A DNA stretch of 64,000 bases. It comes from Massilia aquatica. GTDB taxonomy: Bacteria > Pseudomonadota > Gammaproteobacteria > Burkholderiales > Burkholderiaceae_D. The translations under genes and the position numbers were made by a program. Positions 39,042-48,404 of the stretch are shown one piece after another; position 1 is the first letter of the stretch, and each line of letters begins with the position of its first letter. The notes under the pieces were generated by a model. The model saw only the letters and a list, made by a program, of their open reading frames with translations, was not told the DNA's origin and made no database searches. Where the stretch lies: NCBI RefSeq assembly GCF_011682045.1, contig NZ_VVIW01000011.1, positions 124,001 to 188,000 on the forward strand, given 5' to 3'.

Positions 39042-39070
39042 ACTATACACAGATTGGATTTTGCTCACAA
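39042..39070 (-). promoter_or_regulatory. Sigma-70-type promoter of the liv operon
   Basis: On the minus strand TTGTGA (39070-39065) and TATAGT (39047-39042) are separated by 17 bases, close to the consensus in both boxes and spacing. Transcription would begin near 39035, about 40 bases before livG, and a GGAG site precedes the livG ATG. Confidence 0.65.
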
Positions 39071-39156
39071 TACAGTATAACTACCATGCCGCCAGCTCTG
39101 ATGCCTATCAGGCAAGCGACATGGAAGTGCAACTTTGCGGCAGTTGTGAGGTCTTG

Positions 39157-40791
39157 CTAAGGTGCCGGCTTGGCCGCCTGCACGATCAGCTCGGCCGCCC
39201 GTTCCGCGATCATGATGGTCGGGCTGTTGGTATTGCCGGACGTGATCAAGAGCATCACCGAGGCATCGACCACGCGCAGTTTTTGCACGCCGTTCACGCG
39301 CAGTTCGCTATCGACCACCGCCATCGGATCCCCTACCCGGCCCATCTTGCAAGTGCCGACGGGGTGGAAAATCGTGGTGCCGATCTGGCCGGCGGCGTCG
39401 GCCAGCTCTTGTTCCGTCTGGAACGAGATGCCCGGCTTGAATTCCTGCGGCGCAAAGCGCGCCAGGGCTGGCGCGGCCACGATCTTGCGCGTCAGGGTGA
39501 GCGCCGCCGCCGCAGTTTTGCGGTCTTGCTCCGTGCTCAGGTAATTCGGCGTGATTTTCGGCGCGGCGTAGGAATCGGCGGAGGCGATGCGCACATGCCC
39601 GCGCGAGCTCGGGCGCAAGTCACACACGCTGGCCGTGAACGCAGGAAACGGATGCAAGGGGTCGCCGAATTTCTCCAGCGACAAAGGCTGTACGTGGTAC
39701 TGCAAATTCGGGGTGGCCTGGCCGGGATCGGAGCGGGCAAAGGCGCCCAGTTGCGACGGCGCCATCGACATCGGCCCGCTCTGGAACATCGCGTATTCCA
39801 TGCCGATTTTCATCTTGCCGAACCAGCTCGCCGCCGTGGTGTTCAAGGTGCGCGCATTGCTGACTTTGAAGATCATACGCAGCTGCAAATGATCCTGCAA
39901 GTTATCCCCAACCCCTGGCGAATCGACCTGCACCGTCACGCCGGCGTCGCGCAGCACGGCCGCCGGGCCGATCCCGGACAGTTGCAAGATCTGCGGTGAA
40001 GCGACCGCGCCGGCGGTCAGCACCGTTTCCAGGACGGCGGTGGCGCTAAATGCCGTGCCGCCGCCGGAAAATTGAACGCCGCGGCAGACTTTGCCATGTT
40101 CGGTATCTTCAATGATCAACCGTTCCACGTGACAACCGGTCATGATGGTCAGATTCGGGCGTTTGGCGGCCGGCTTGAGGAAGGCTTTAGCAGTATTCCA
40201 GCGGATGCCGCGCTTCTGGTTGACGTCGAAATAGTTGCAACCGTCGTTGTCGCCGCCGTTGAAATCGTCAATCTTGCGGATGCCGGTCTGTTCGGCGGCA
40301 TCGCGAAATGCATCGAGCAATTCCCAGGACAGGCGCTGCTTTTCGACGCGCCACTCGCCGCCGCTGCCGTGCAGTTCGCTGGCGCCGCCATGGTAATCCT
40401 CGCTCTTTTTGAATAGTGGCAATACCTTGTCCCAGGCCCAGCCGGGGTCGCCGGTCAGTTCGGCCCAGCGCTCGTAATCCTGGGACTGGCCGCGCATGTA
40501 GATCATGCCGTTGATCGAGGAGCTGCCGCCGAGGACTTTTCCACGCGGGTAGATCAGCGAGCGGCCGTTCAGGCCGGCATCCGGTTCGGTTTTGTACAGC
40601 CAGTCGGTGCGCGGATTGCCGATGCAGTGCAAATAGCCGACCGGAATGTGGATCCAGACGTAGTCGTCGCGCCCGCCCGCTTCGATCAGCAGCACGTTGA
40701 TATCGCGGCGCCGGGTCAGGCGGTTGGCCAGTACGCAGCCGGCGGTGCCGCCGCCGATGATGATGTAGTCGTATTCTCCTGCCGATTCCAA
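39157..40791 (-). CDS. GMC-family FAD oxidoreductase (choline/alcohol dehydrogenase-like)
   Basis: The 544-residue flavoprotein has the FAD motif DYIIIGGGTAGCVLANRL (about 8-25), the GMC signature YPRGKVLGGSSSINGMIYMR, and the catalytic HPVGTCKMG histidine. A C-terminal GNTNSPTIMIAERAAELI follows. The alcohol substrate is unknown. The start appears to be TTG at 40791, because GAGGAG lies 6 bases upstream and no ATG keeps the FAD motif. It begins 20 bp after the nitronate monooxygenase gene and is probably co-transcribed. Confidence 0.88.
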   Translation of the reverse strand: MESAGEYDYIIIGGGTAGCVLANRLTRRRDINVLLIEAGGRDDYVWIHIPVGYLHCIGNPRTDWLYKTEPDAGLNGRSLIYPRGKVLGGSSSINGMIYMRGQSQDYERWAELTGDPGWAWDKVLPLFKKSEDYHGGASELHGSGGEWRVEKQRLSWELLDAFRDAAEQTGIRKIDDFNGGDNDGCNYFDVNQKRGIRWNTAKAFLKPAAKRPNLTIMTGCHVERLIIEDTEHGKVCRGVQFSGGGTAFSATAVLETVLTAGAVASPQILQLSGIGPAAVLRDAGVTVQVDSPGVGDNLQDHLQLRMIFKVSNARTLNTTAASWFGKMKIGMEYAMFQSGPMSMAPSQLGAFARSDPGQATPNLQYHVQPLSLEKFGDPLHPFPAFTASVCDLRPSSRGHVRIASADSYAAPKITPNYLSTEQDRKTAAAALTLTRKIVAAPALARFAPQEFKPGISFQTEQELADAAGQIGTTIFHPVGTCKMGRVGDPMAVVDSELRVNGVQKLRVVDASVMLLITSGNTNSPTIMIAERAAELIVQAAKPAP

Positions 40792-40811
40792 ATGCAGCTC
40801 CTCGTCTCGTT

Positions 40812-41849
40812 TTATAGTGTACGCATCTCGGCCACCAGCATTTGCATCAGTTGGGCCACCGGCATCGGCCGCGCCCGCCGGATCTCGGCGCCCGCCCAGA
40901 GCGACATCAGTTCGGTGTCGCCCCGTTCGGCAGCTGCTGCGCGAATGCCCGTGGTCAGTGCGTTTTGGACAGGATACGCTGGAACTTGCTTCTCAACACT
41001 TTCCATCTTGCGCATAAAAGTGTTTTCCAGGCCGCGCGCGTAACGGCCGCTGAAAGCGCGGGTCAGGCGCGTTGGCGTCTCGCGCGCCTCGATCAGCCGC
41101 TGTTTGTAGGCGGGATGAATGCCGGATTCGTCGGTCACGATGAAGGCGCTGCCCATTTGCACGGCCTGGGCACCCAGCGCCAGCGCTTCGGCAATATCGA
41201 CTCCGGTCATGATGCCGCCGGCGGCAATCGTTGGCATCTTGACGGCTTGCGCCACCTGGGGCCAGAGTTCCTTTCCGCCCAGGATGGCGTCTTCTTGCGG
41301 TCCAAGAAAGGTGCCGCGATGGCCGCCGGACTCGATACCCGATGCGATCACGGCGTCGGCGCCCACATTTTCCCAGGCCAGCGCTTCTTCAACCGTTGTC
41401 ACGGTGCCGATCACATAGACCCCGGCATCGTGCAAACGCTCGACCTGGATGGGATTCAAGATACCGAAGGTAAAACTGGCAGCCGCCGGATGCAGTTCGA
41501 TCAAGGTCTCGAACTGGGCCTCGAAGTCCTGGCACCACTGTTTCGGTACGGGCAGGTTGTCCCAGCCCAGGCTTTCCCAGACCGGGCGCAGCAGTTCAAC
41601 CGCAGCGCTCACCTCTTCCGGAGACGGGGAAGGCGTCTGGAGCACAAAAAAATTCAGCAAGAACGGCTGGTTGGTCATCGACCTGACCCGGCCGGCCTCG
41701 TCGCGCAAGGCTGCGGGCGACAACAACGATCCTGCCAGGCAACCCAGGCCGCCGGCATTCGATACAGCGGCCACCAATTCGGGCCGGCTGGCGCCGCCAG
41801 CCATGGGTCCTTGCAAAATTGGAAACTTAAACAACGCATGCAGATCCAT
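40812..41849 (-). CDS. Nitronate monooxygenase (2-nitropropane dioxygenase family)
   Basis: The 345-residue FMN protein shows FPILQGPMAGGASRPELVAA at the N-terminus, the catalytic SGIESGGHRGTFLG motif (about 185-198), and AAGGIMTGVDIAEALALGAQ. These enzymes oxidise alkyl nitronates such as propionate 3-nitronate. GGAGG lies before the ATG. Its start is 29 bp from the first DnaA box of the proposed origin, so its promoter may overlap it. Confidence 0.87.
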   Translation of the reverse strand: MDLHALFKFPILQGPMAGGASRPELVAAVSNAGGLGCLAGSLLSPAALRDEAGRVRSMTNQPFLLNFFVLQTPSPSPEEVSAAVELLRPVWESLGWDNLPVPKQWCQDFEAQFETLIELHPAAASFTFGILNPIQVERLHDAGVYVIGTVTTVEEALAWENVGADAVIASGIESGGHRGTFLGPQEDAILGGKELWPQVAQAVKMPTIAAGGIMTGVDIAEALALGAQAVQMGSAFIVTDESGIHPAYKQRLIEARETPTRLTRAFSGRYARGLENTFMRKMESVEKQVPAYPVQNALTTGIRAAAAERGDTELMSLWAGAEIRRARPMPVAQLMQMLVAEMRTL

Positions 41850-41877
41850 ACCACCTCCGTCAAGGTTCGAAAGGGCC

Positions 41878-42092
41878 TGTGGATAAGCCTATTGATATCC
41901 ACAGGCACCGTTTGTGGATAAACGCGACTTTATGCACAGGCCAAAATTTGTCCCAGATCGGTACCAGCCGGATACAGAGCTGATCACCGACTTATACCTC
42001 TCGCAAGCTCATGATTTCTAGCGCATTTTTGCCATTATCCACAGAAAAAGGCACCTGTTAACAACTACTACTAAATCTATATTTAACCTTTT
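41878..42092 (+). repeat. Origin array, copy A of tandem duplication
   Basis: The order is box(-) at 41878, ATATCCACA at 41895, box(-) at 41913, TTATGCACA at 41930, a 96-base spacer, TTATCCACA at 42035, then TACTACTAAAT and an AT-rich tract. Every main element reappears 402-403 bases to the right in copy B. The shared text includes GATATCCACAGG and CGACTTT..TCACAGG-like stretches. Confidence 0.75.
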
Positions 42093-42280
42093 TAGGTAAA
42101 CCATCAAGACCTTTGAAAAACGAAGTCAAAAACTCCAAAGGCCAAAAAACGGGAAAAATTTTTCTTTGCTGAACAAAAACTCAAAGTTTCCCAAAAAAAA
42201 GAATCGGCCACAAAATTGTCCAAGTCACTTTTCTGAAGACGAAAAAAAAGCCGCGAACGGCTCCTCTGGAAGACAGGACA

Positions 42281-42495
42281 TGTGGATAAGTCGATGGATA
42301 TCCACAGGATGAGATGTGCAAAACCATCGACTTTGTTCACAGGCAAATTTTTGTCCAACAGTCATCCTTTGAAAGTACAGGCTTTTTCCAGCTACTTTTT
42401 CGACGCTAAACGCTTGATCCTGTTGATAAAAGCGGACTTATCCACACAAAAACGGCCGTTTACTATCACTACTAAATTTGTATACATACTACTTA
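42281..42495 (+). repeat. Origin array, copy B of tandem duplication
   Basis: Elements are box(-) at 42281, ATATCCACA at 42298, a decayed box TGTGCAAAA at 42315, TTGTTCACA at 42333, TTATCCACA at 42438, then ACTACTAAAT and a longer AT tract with TATACATACTACTTATATAA. Two of the boxes are weaker than in copy A, but the unwinding-type AT tract is stronger. Confidence 0.75.
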
Positions 42496-42766
42496 TATAA
42501 AACCCTAAACCCCGGCAAAGCAGTGCATAACCTCGAAGTCATCCACAGCAACATCCTCCAAAAGCCAAAAAACCCGGAAAAACAAGCGTTTACCAGCCCA
42601 TCCAGGCAAAAACGCAGAACTGCCGATGCGCTGTAAAGCCCCTGGAGGCACCGCGACGGCCACAACAGCGCTGCTGGAGTGCAAGCCGGGAGTGTCTGCA
42701 GAAATCGACGCTGGCGGCCTCCTGCGCGCCTTGCGAAGCTTGCAGTGCACGCAGAACTGTTTATCC

Positions 42767-42794
42767 TTGTGGAAAACTCCGGACTTACCCACAT
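42767..42794. repeat. 28-bp DnaA-box-like pair, intergenic copy
   Basis: The unit begins TTGTGGAAAA and ends TTACCCACAT, an inverted pair of DnaA-like boxes. It matches 43027-43054 at 25 of 28 positions. That second copy lies inside the mtnN coding region, exactly 260 bp away. Confidence 0.7.
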
Positions 42795-42824
42795 GCACAT
42801 TCATCAAAAAAGGTTCTGCAAAGC

Positions 42825-43637
42825 ATGAATACAGGCAAAAACATACGTTTAGGCATCATCAGCGCCTTGCACGAAGAACAGGAAGGGCTCGTGGAAGGCA
42901 TGCAAGGCCCCGCCACGCTTATCCATGGCATGCGCAACTACGCATCAGGGCAAGTCGCTGGCATCGACGCTGTGTGCGTTCTGTCGCGGATTGGCAAGGT
43001 TGCCGCCGCCATGACCGCGACGACGCTTGTGGAAAAGTACGGAGTTACCCACATCCTGTTCACCGGGGTTGCCGGTGCCGGCGATGCGGGCGTGAAGGTG
43101 GGCGACATCGTGGTGGCCGAATCGCTGGTCCAGTACGACATGGACGCCAGTCCCCTGTTTCCCCGCTTCGAGGTGCCGCTGACCGGTTTGTCGCATTTCC
43201 AGTCCGACTCGCAGATGAGCCAGCGCGCCGCCAGTGCGGCGCTCGACTTCCTGGACAGGGATTTTGAAACGGTGATCGATGAGGCGGAACGGGCCGAATT
43301 CGGCCTGGAGCGGCCACGGGTGCACCGCGGCCTGATTGCCAGCGGCGATCAGTTCATCAGCAAACGCGCGCACCTGGCGCAGCTGAGCGATGCGCTGCCG
43401 GGTTTGCTGGCGGTGGAAATGGAAGGCGCGGCAGTGGCCCAGGTGTGTTTTGAGCTGGGCATTCCGTTTGCGGTGATCCGGACGATTTCAGATAACGCGA
43501 ATGAAGAGGCGGCGACCGATTTCGTGCGTTTCGTGAAATCAGTCGCCTCTCGTTATGCTTTTCATATCGTCACGCGTTTCTGCGCCGAGCTGAAAAGCGG
43601 CCGGATTCAAGCCAGCAGGGAATCGGCCGGGGTGTAG
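42825..43637 (+). CDS. mtnN: 5'-methylthioadenosine/S-adenosylhomocysteine nucleosidase
   Basis: The 270-residue protein has the family N-terminus IRLGIISALHEEQEGL with the catalytic glutamate region, TGVAGAGD, the substrate-binding AVEMEGAAVAQVC (about 192-204) and the general-acid aspartate in RTISDNANEEA. It cleaves MTA and SAH to adenine and a thioribose derivative. It is somewhat longer than the usual 230 residues, with extra sequence at both ends. The ribosome-binding site (AAAAAGG) is weak and distant. The stop overlaps the convergent ald gene by 31 bp. Confidence 0.88.
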   Translation: MNTGKNIRLGIISALHEEQEGLVEGMQGPATLIHGMRNYASGQVAGIDAVCVLSRIGKVAAAMTATTLVEKYGVTHILFTGVAGAGDAGVKVGDIVVAESLVQYDMDASPLFPRFEVPLTGLSHFQSDSQMSQRAASAALDFLDRDFETVIDEAERAEFGLERPRVHRGLIASGDQFISKRAHLAQLSDALPGLLAVEMEGAAVAQVCFELGIPFAVIRTISDNANEEAATDFVRFVKSVASRYAFHIVTRFCAELKSGRIQASRESAGV

Positions 43638-44722
43638 TCGTAACCGAGTGCCTGGGCAATCGCCGCGTAAGTGACTTTGCCGTTGCAGACATTCAGGCCG
43701 TTTTTCAGATGGGCGTCATCGGCCAGGGCTTTTTTCCAGCCCTTTTCCGCCAGCGCCACGGCGTGGCCGATGGTCGCGTTATTCAAGGCAAAGGTCGAGG
43801 TGCGCGCCACCGCGCCCGGCATGTTCGCCACGCAGTAATGCACCACGCCGTCGACGATATAGGTCGGATCGGCGTGCGTGGTCGCATGCGAGGTTTCAAA
43901 ACAGCCGCCCTGGTCGATTGCCACATCGACCACCACCGCGCCTGCCTTCATTTTCGCTATCATGGCGCGCGTGACCAGCTTGGGCGCGGCGGCCCCCGGT
44001 ACCAAAACCCCGCCGATCACCAGGTCGGCCGACAGCACCGCTTCCTCGATCGCATGGGCATTCGAATACTGGGTCGAAATGCGGTTGCCGAACACCAGGT
44101 CGAGCTGGCGCAAACGGTCGATGCTTTTATCGAGCACCGTCACCCGCGCTCCAGTGCCAACGGCCATTTGCAGCGCATTGGTACCGACCACGCCAGCCCC
44201 GATAATGACCACATGGCCGGCCGCCACGCCAGGCACGCCGCCGAGCAGCAATCCCATGCCGCCCTTGGATTTTTCAAGGTGCGCCGCGCCAGCCTGGATC
44301 GCCATGCGCCCCGCCACTTCGCTCATGGGAGCGAGCAGCGGCAAACCGCCGCCGGCGCCGGTAATGGTTTCGTACGCGATGCACACGGCGCCCGATTTGA
44401 CCAGCGCCGCGGTTTGATCGGGATCCGGCGCCAGATGCAGATAGGTGTACAGAATCTGGCCGTCGCGCAGCATTGCGCATTCGACCGGTTGCGGTTCCTT
44501 GACTTTGACGATCATGTCGGCGCGCGCGAAGATGGTTTGAGCATCGTCGACAATGCTCGCACCGGCCGCCACATATTCCTCGTCGGATAAGCCGATCTCG
44601 GCGCCCGCATGTTTCTGAACCAGCACCTGGTGCCCGCGCGACGTTAATTCGCGCACGCTCGGCGGCGTCAAGCCGACCCGGTATTCGTGATTCTTGATCT
44701 CTTTTGGTACGCCTACGATCAT
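43607..44722 (-). CDS. ald: Alanine dehydrogenase
   Basis: The 371-residue protein has [18 protein letters not shown] at the N-terminus, the substrate lysine in MIVKVKEPQ, the catalytic histidine in [13 protein letters not shown], and the NAD loop [13 protein letters not shown]. It interconverts L-alanine and pyruvate plus ammonia. The ATG at 44722 follows GGAGGATGAC. It lies 34 bp after putA in the same direction, so alanine and proline breakdown look co-transcribed. Confidence 0.95.
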   Translation of the reverse strand: MIVGVPKEIKNHEYRVGLTPPSVRELTSRGHQVLVQKHAGAEIGLSDEEYVAAGASIVDDAQTIFARADMIVKVKEPQPVECAMLRDGQILYTYLHLAPDPDQTAALVKSGAVCIAYETITGAGGGLPLLAPMSEVAGRMAIQAGAAHLEKSKGGMGLLLGGVPGVAAGHVVIIGAGVVGTNALQMAVGTGARVTVLDKSIDRLRQLDLVFGNRISTQYSNAHAIEEAVLSADLVIGGVLVPGAAAPKLVTRAMIAKMKAGAVVVDVAIDQGGCFETSHATTHADPTYIVDGVVHYCVANMPGAVARTSTFALNNATIGHAVALAEKGWKKALADDAHLKNGLNVCNGKVTYAAIAQALGYDYTPADSLLA

Positions 44723-44756
44723 GTCATCCTCCAAGGGTTGTTTTATGTTTACATCA

Positions 44757-47700
44757 TTACAGACCTAAGGTCATCAGGCTTGCGTTTCCGCCAGCCGCAG
44801 TGGTATTGACGCACAGTGCGCGCTCGGCCACCATGCGCCACAGCGCAATCGCTCCTTCTTCCGAGGTATCGATCACGCCGACAATCGCGCCCTGGCGGTT
44901 TGCCAGCACGGGCCACAATTCGGCCGCCAGCGACGCTTCTACCAGGGCAATCTGGAAATGGCATTCTGCCGTATCGGCCCCTTTGACATACGTAATGCGG
45001 TCCATGACTTCCGGCGGCAAGCCTTCGGGAATCACCTCTTTTGCACGCGCCAGCACAATCGCCTGGTTGCCGGTTGCCAGGCATGCCGCCAGTTGATTGA
45101 GCAACACGCCAGGCGTTGCCGCCGCACACAAAATGGCGCCGCGCGGGGCGAACGACAAGCCGTTGCGCTCGCCGGTCGGGCCCGGCAGGGTCAGGCTGGT
45201 GCCGGCCAGGGTGGTGCGCATGTACTCTTCGGCCAGGCTGACAACGTGCTCGTGGCCGTGGGTTTTGGCCCACACCAGCAAGGCGTCCAGCCCCGGCGTG
45301 CCCTTGCGGTCATGTTGCAGCAGCGGCGGCGCGGCGCGCTGCAGGCGCTTGAGGTACAGCGGACCGCCGGCTTTCGGGCCGGTGCCGGACTGGCCTTCGC
45401 CGCCGAATGGTTGCACGCCGACCACAGCGCCGACGATATTGCGGTTCACATAGATATTGCCGACGTGCGCGCGCGAGGTAATGAAATCAATCGTTTCATC
45501 GATGCGCGAATGCACGCCCAGGGTCAGGCCGAAACCGCTGGCGTTGATCGACTCGATCAGTTTTGGCAAATCGTCGCGGCGATAACGGATGATGTGCAGC
45601 ACCGGGCCAAATACTTCGTGCGTCAGTTCCGCCAGCGAGCCGATTTCGAGCACGGTCGGGGCCACAAACGTGCCTTGCGACGCTACCGCCGCCGGTACTT
45701 CCAGCGCAAAGTGGTTTTTCGCGGTGGATTTGAGGCGTTCGATATGCTTGAGCAGGTTTTGCTGCGCTTCCGCATCGATCACCGGGCCGATATCGGTCGC
45801 CAGGCGATCGGGTACGCCCACGCGCAATTCCTGCATCGCGCCCTTGAGCATCTTGATGGTCTTATCGGCGATTTCCTGTTGCAGGAACAGGACGCGCAAG
45901 GCGGAACAACGCTGGCCGGCGCTGTCGAACGCCGACGTCATCACATCCTGCACCACCTGTTCCGGCAAGGCCGAGGAATCGACGATCAGCGCATTCTGGC
46001 CGCCGGTTTCGGCGATCAGCGGAATATCGCACGATTCCTTGACCGAGCGCGCCGCCAGGGTGCGGTTGATCAATTGCGCCACTTCCGTGGAGCCGGTGAA
46101 AATCACGCCTTTCACACGTGAGTCGCCAGTCAAACCGGCGCCGACGACTTCGCCACGACCTGGCAGAAATTGCAGGGCCGCTGCCGGAATACCCGCTTCA
46201 TGGAACAACTGCACCGCGCGATACGCGATCAGCGGCGTTTGTTCCGCCGGTTTTGCCAGCACCACGTTGCCGGCCGCAAGCGCTGCCGCTACCTGTCCGG
46301 TAAAGATCGCAAGCGGGAAATTCCACGGGCTGATGCAAGTCACCGGACCGAGTGCCAGCACGTGCTGGGTGCCGTGCACCTGGGCCGCGTAATAGCGCAA
46401 AAAGTCGACCGCTTCGCGGATTTCGGCGATCGCATTCGGCAACGATTTGCCGGCTTCGCGAATGGCCAGCGCCATCAATTCCGCATAGTTTTCTTCAAAC
46501 AGATCGGCCACGCGCGCGAGCATCGCCGCACGCGCCGTCGGCCCGGTGGTTTGCCAATCCATGGCGTAATTGCTGGCGCTGTGCAGCGCCGTTTCCACAT
46601 CGGCCGCGCTGGCGTCGCTGACCTTTCCGACCACATCAAGGTGCAGCGCCGGATTGCGGATAGATGCAGGGGCGCTGGCCACCACCGGGCCGTCGATCAA
46701 GGGCGCGGCGTGGTAATTGCGCGGCTGCGCCAATGCGGTGCCGATCGCGCGCAGCACGTCTTCATTGGACAGATCGAGGCCGGCCGAATTCTTGCGTTCC
46801 GCATTGAACAAAGCAAGCGGCAAAGCGATGCCCGGATGCGGCGCGCCGCCCTGCGCGCGCGATGCCTCGAACGGGTCGGCGATGAGCGATTCGATCGACA
46901 CTTTTTCGTCGACAATCTGATTCACAAAAGAAGAATTGGCGCCGTTTTCCAGCAGGCGGCGCACCAGGTAGGCCAGCAAGGTTTCGTGCGAACCGACCGG
47001 CGCATAAATGCGGCACGGCTTATCCAGATTGGCCTTGCCGACGACCTGGTCGTACAAGGTTTCGCCCATCCCGTGCAGGCACTGGAATTCATAATCCTTG
47101 ATGCCGTCCTGCTGCGCCCAGGTATAAATTACCGACAGGCTGTGCGCATTATGGGTGGCGAATTGCGGATACAGCAGGCTGCTTGCTTTCAACAGTTTTT
47201 TGGCGCAGGTCAGGTATGACACGTCGGTATACACCTTGCGCGTATACACCGGATAACCGGGCATGCCATCGACTTGCGCGCGCTTGATTTCGGCGTCCCA
47301 ATACGCGCCTTTGACCAGCCGCACCATGAATTTGCGGCCGCTGCGCTGCGCCAGGTCGATCAGGTAATCGATCACGAACGGGCAGCGCTTCTGGTAGGCC
47401 TGTACCACGAAGCCGATGCCTTCAAAACCGGCCAGGTCCGCATCGAAGGCCATCGCTTCCATCATGTCGAGCGAGATTTCCAGGCGGTCGGCTTCTTCCG
47501 CATCGATATTGATGCCGATGTTGTACTGTTTCGCCAGCAAGACCAGGCTTTTCACGCGCGGCAGCAGTTCATTCATCATGCGCGCATGCTGGGCCCGGCT
47601 GTAACGCGGGTGCAGGGCCGACAGCTTGACCGAAATCCCCGGCCCATCCTTGATGCCGCGCCCGGCCGACGCCTTGCCGATCGCATGGATCGCCGTTTCA

Positions 47701-48404
47701 TACGAAGCGTAATAGTTCTTGGCGTCCGCTTCGGTCAGGGCCGCTTCGCCCAGCATGTCGTAGGAATAGCGGTAGCCGCGCTGTTCATTGTCGCGGCTGT
47801 TCTTGATCGCTTCGCCGATGGTCTGGCCGGTCACGAACTGGTTGCCCAGCATGCGCATCGCCAGGTCCACGCCCTTGCGGATCAGCGGTTCGCCGCCCTT
47901 GCCGATCAGTTTCGTCAGCGCCGAGCCGAGCCCGGTTTCGCTGCTGGTGCCGACCAGCTTGCCGGTAATGAGCAAACCCCAGGTCGCGGCGTTGACGAAC
48001 AGTGAAGGCGATTCGCCCAGGTGCTTGCGCCAGTCGCCCTTGCTGATCTTGTCAGCGATGAGGCGGTCGGCGGTCTGGCTGTCGGGAATGCGCAGCAGCG
48101 CTTCAGCCAAACACATCAGTGCGACACCTTCTTCCGAAGACAGGGAGAATTCATGCATCAGCGCATCCACGCCGGACGAACGGGTACGTTTTTCACGTAC
48201 CGACGAGACCAGCTTGTGCGCCAGCGCGTGCGCGTCCGGGTGGGCTTTGTTGCCCTGCCCCAGCAGCCAGGCGACGGCCTCGGCTTCATCGCGCCGGTAA
48301 GCGGCGGTGATGGCGGCGCGCAAGGGTGTCTGCTCGGGCTTGATTTCAGCCTGGAGCGCGGAGAAGGGAACGAAGGGGATGGCCGAAGCAGCGGCAGTTT
48401 GCAT
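44757..48404 (-). CDS. putA: Bifunctional proline dehydrogenase / P5C dehydrogenase PutA
   Basis: The 1215-residue protein has the FAD proline dehydrogenase barrel (about 180-480; KLSALHPRYSRAQHARMM, RLVKGAYWDAEIKRAQ). The aldehyde dehydrogenase domain (about 560-1010) has LIAETGGQNALIVDSSA and the nucleophile SAGQRCSALR (about 829-838), and a C-terminal domain follows. It oxidises proline to glutamate at the membrane. The N-terminal ribbon-helix-helix that makes some PutA proteins autorepressors is absent, so control should come from another regulator, probably the divergent Lrp-type gene. It is the largest gene here. Confidence 0.96.
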   Translation of the reverse strand: MQTAAASAIPFVPFSALQAEIKPEQTPLRAAITAAYRRDEAEAVAWLLGQGNKAHPDAHALAHKLVSSVREKRTRSSGVDALMHEFSLSSEEGVALMCLAEALLRIPDSQTADRLIADKISKGDWRKHLGESPSLFVNAATWGLLITGKLVGTSSETGLGSALTKLIGKGGEPLIRKGVDLAMRMLGNQFVTGQTIGEAIKNSRDNEQRGYRYSYDMLGEAALTEADAKNYYASYETAIHAIGKASAGRGIKDGPGISVKLSALHPRYSRAQHARMMNELLPRVKSLVLLAKQYNIGINIDAEEADRLEISLDMMEAMAFDADLAGFEGIGFVVQAYQKRCPFVIDYLIDLAQRSGRKFMVRLVKGAYWDAEIKRAQVDGMPGYPVYTRKVYTDVSYLTCAKKLLKASSLLYPQFATHNAHSLSVIYTWAQQDGIKDYEFQCLHGMGETLYDQVVGKANLDKPCRIYAPVGSHETLLAYLVRRLLENGANSSFVNQIVDEKVSIESLIADPFEASRAQGGAPHPGIALPLALFNAERKNSAGLDLSNEDVLRAIGTALAQPRNYHAAPLIDGPVVASAPASIRNPALHLDVVGKVSDASAADVETALHSASNYAMDWQTTGPTARAAMLARVADLFEENYAELMALAIREAGKSLPNAIAEIREAVDFLRYYAAQVHGTQHVLALGPVTCISPWNFPLAIFTGQVAAALAAGNVVLAKPAEQTPLIAYRAVQLFHEAGIPAAALQFLPGRGEVVGAGLTGDSRVKGVIFTGSTEVAQLINRTLAARSVKESCDIPLIAETGGQNALIVDSSALPEQVVQDVMTSAFDSAGQRCSALRVLFLQQEIADKTIKMLKGAMQELRVGVPDRLATDIGPVIDAEAQQNLLKHIERLKSTAKNHFALEVPAAVASQGTFVAPTVLEIGSLAELTHEVFGPVLHIIRYRRDDLPKLIESINASGFGLTLGVHSRIDETIDFITSRAHVGNIYVNRNIVGAVVGVQPFGGEGQSGTGPKAGGPLYLKRLQRAAPPLLQHDRKGTPGLDALLVWAKTHGHEHVVSLAEEYMRTTLAGTSLTLPGPTGERNGLSFAPRGAILCAAATPGVLLNQLAACLATGNQAIVLARAKEVIPEGLPPEVMDRITYVKGADTAECHFQIALVEASLAAELWPVLANRQGAIVGVIDTSEEGAIALWRMVAERALCVNTTAAGGNASLMTLGL

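Larger units (their letters stand above)
41878..42793. other. Candidate chromosomal replication origin (oriC)
   Basis: This 975-bp gene-free gap (41850-42824) carries DnaA boxes matching TTATNCACA exactly at 41878(-), 41913(-), 41930(+), 42035(+), 42281(-) and 42438(+). One-mismatch boxes are at 41895, 42298, 42333, 42539, 42768(-) and 42785. Base counts are low in parts: 16 G/C in 60 bases at 42061-42120 and 12 in 50 at 42461-42510. After each perfect plus box come a short spacer, ACT triplets and an AT-rich tract, resembling the basal unwinding system of bacterial origins. dnaA is not in the window. A DnaA-titration locus is the main alternative. Confidence 0.72.

Noticed and set aside
42489-42807. 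Two overlapping minus-strand open frames of about 100 codons in the origin gap
   Set aside because: No ribosome-binding site and no motif, and they overlap the box array; the gap is better explained as a replication origin.
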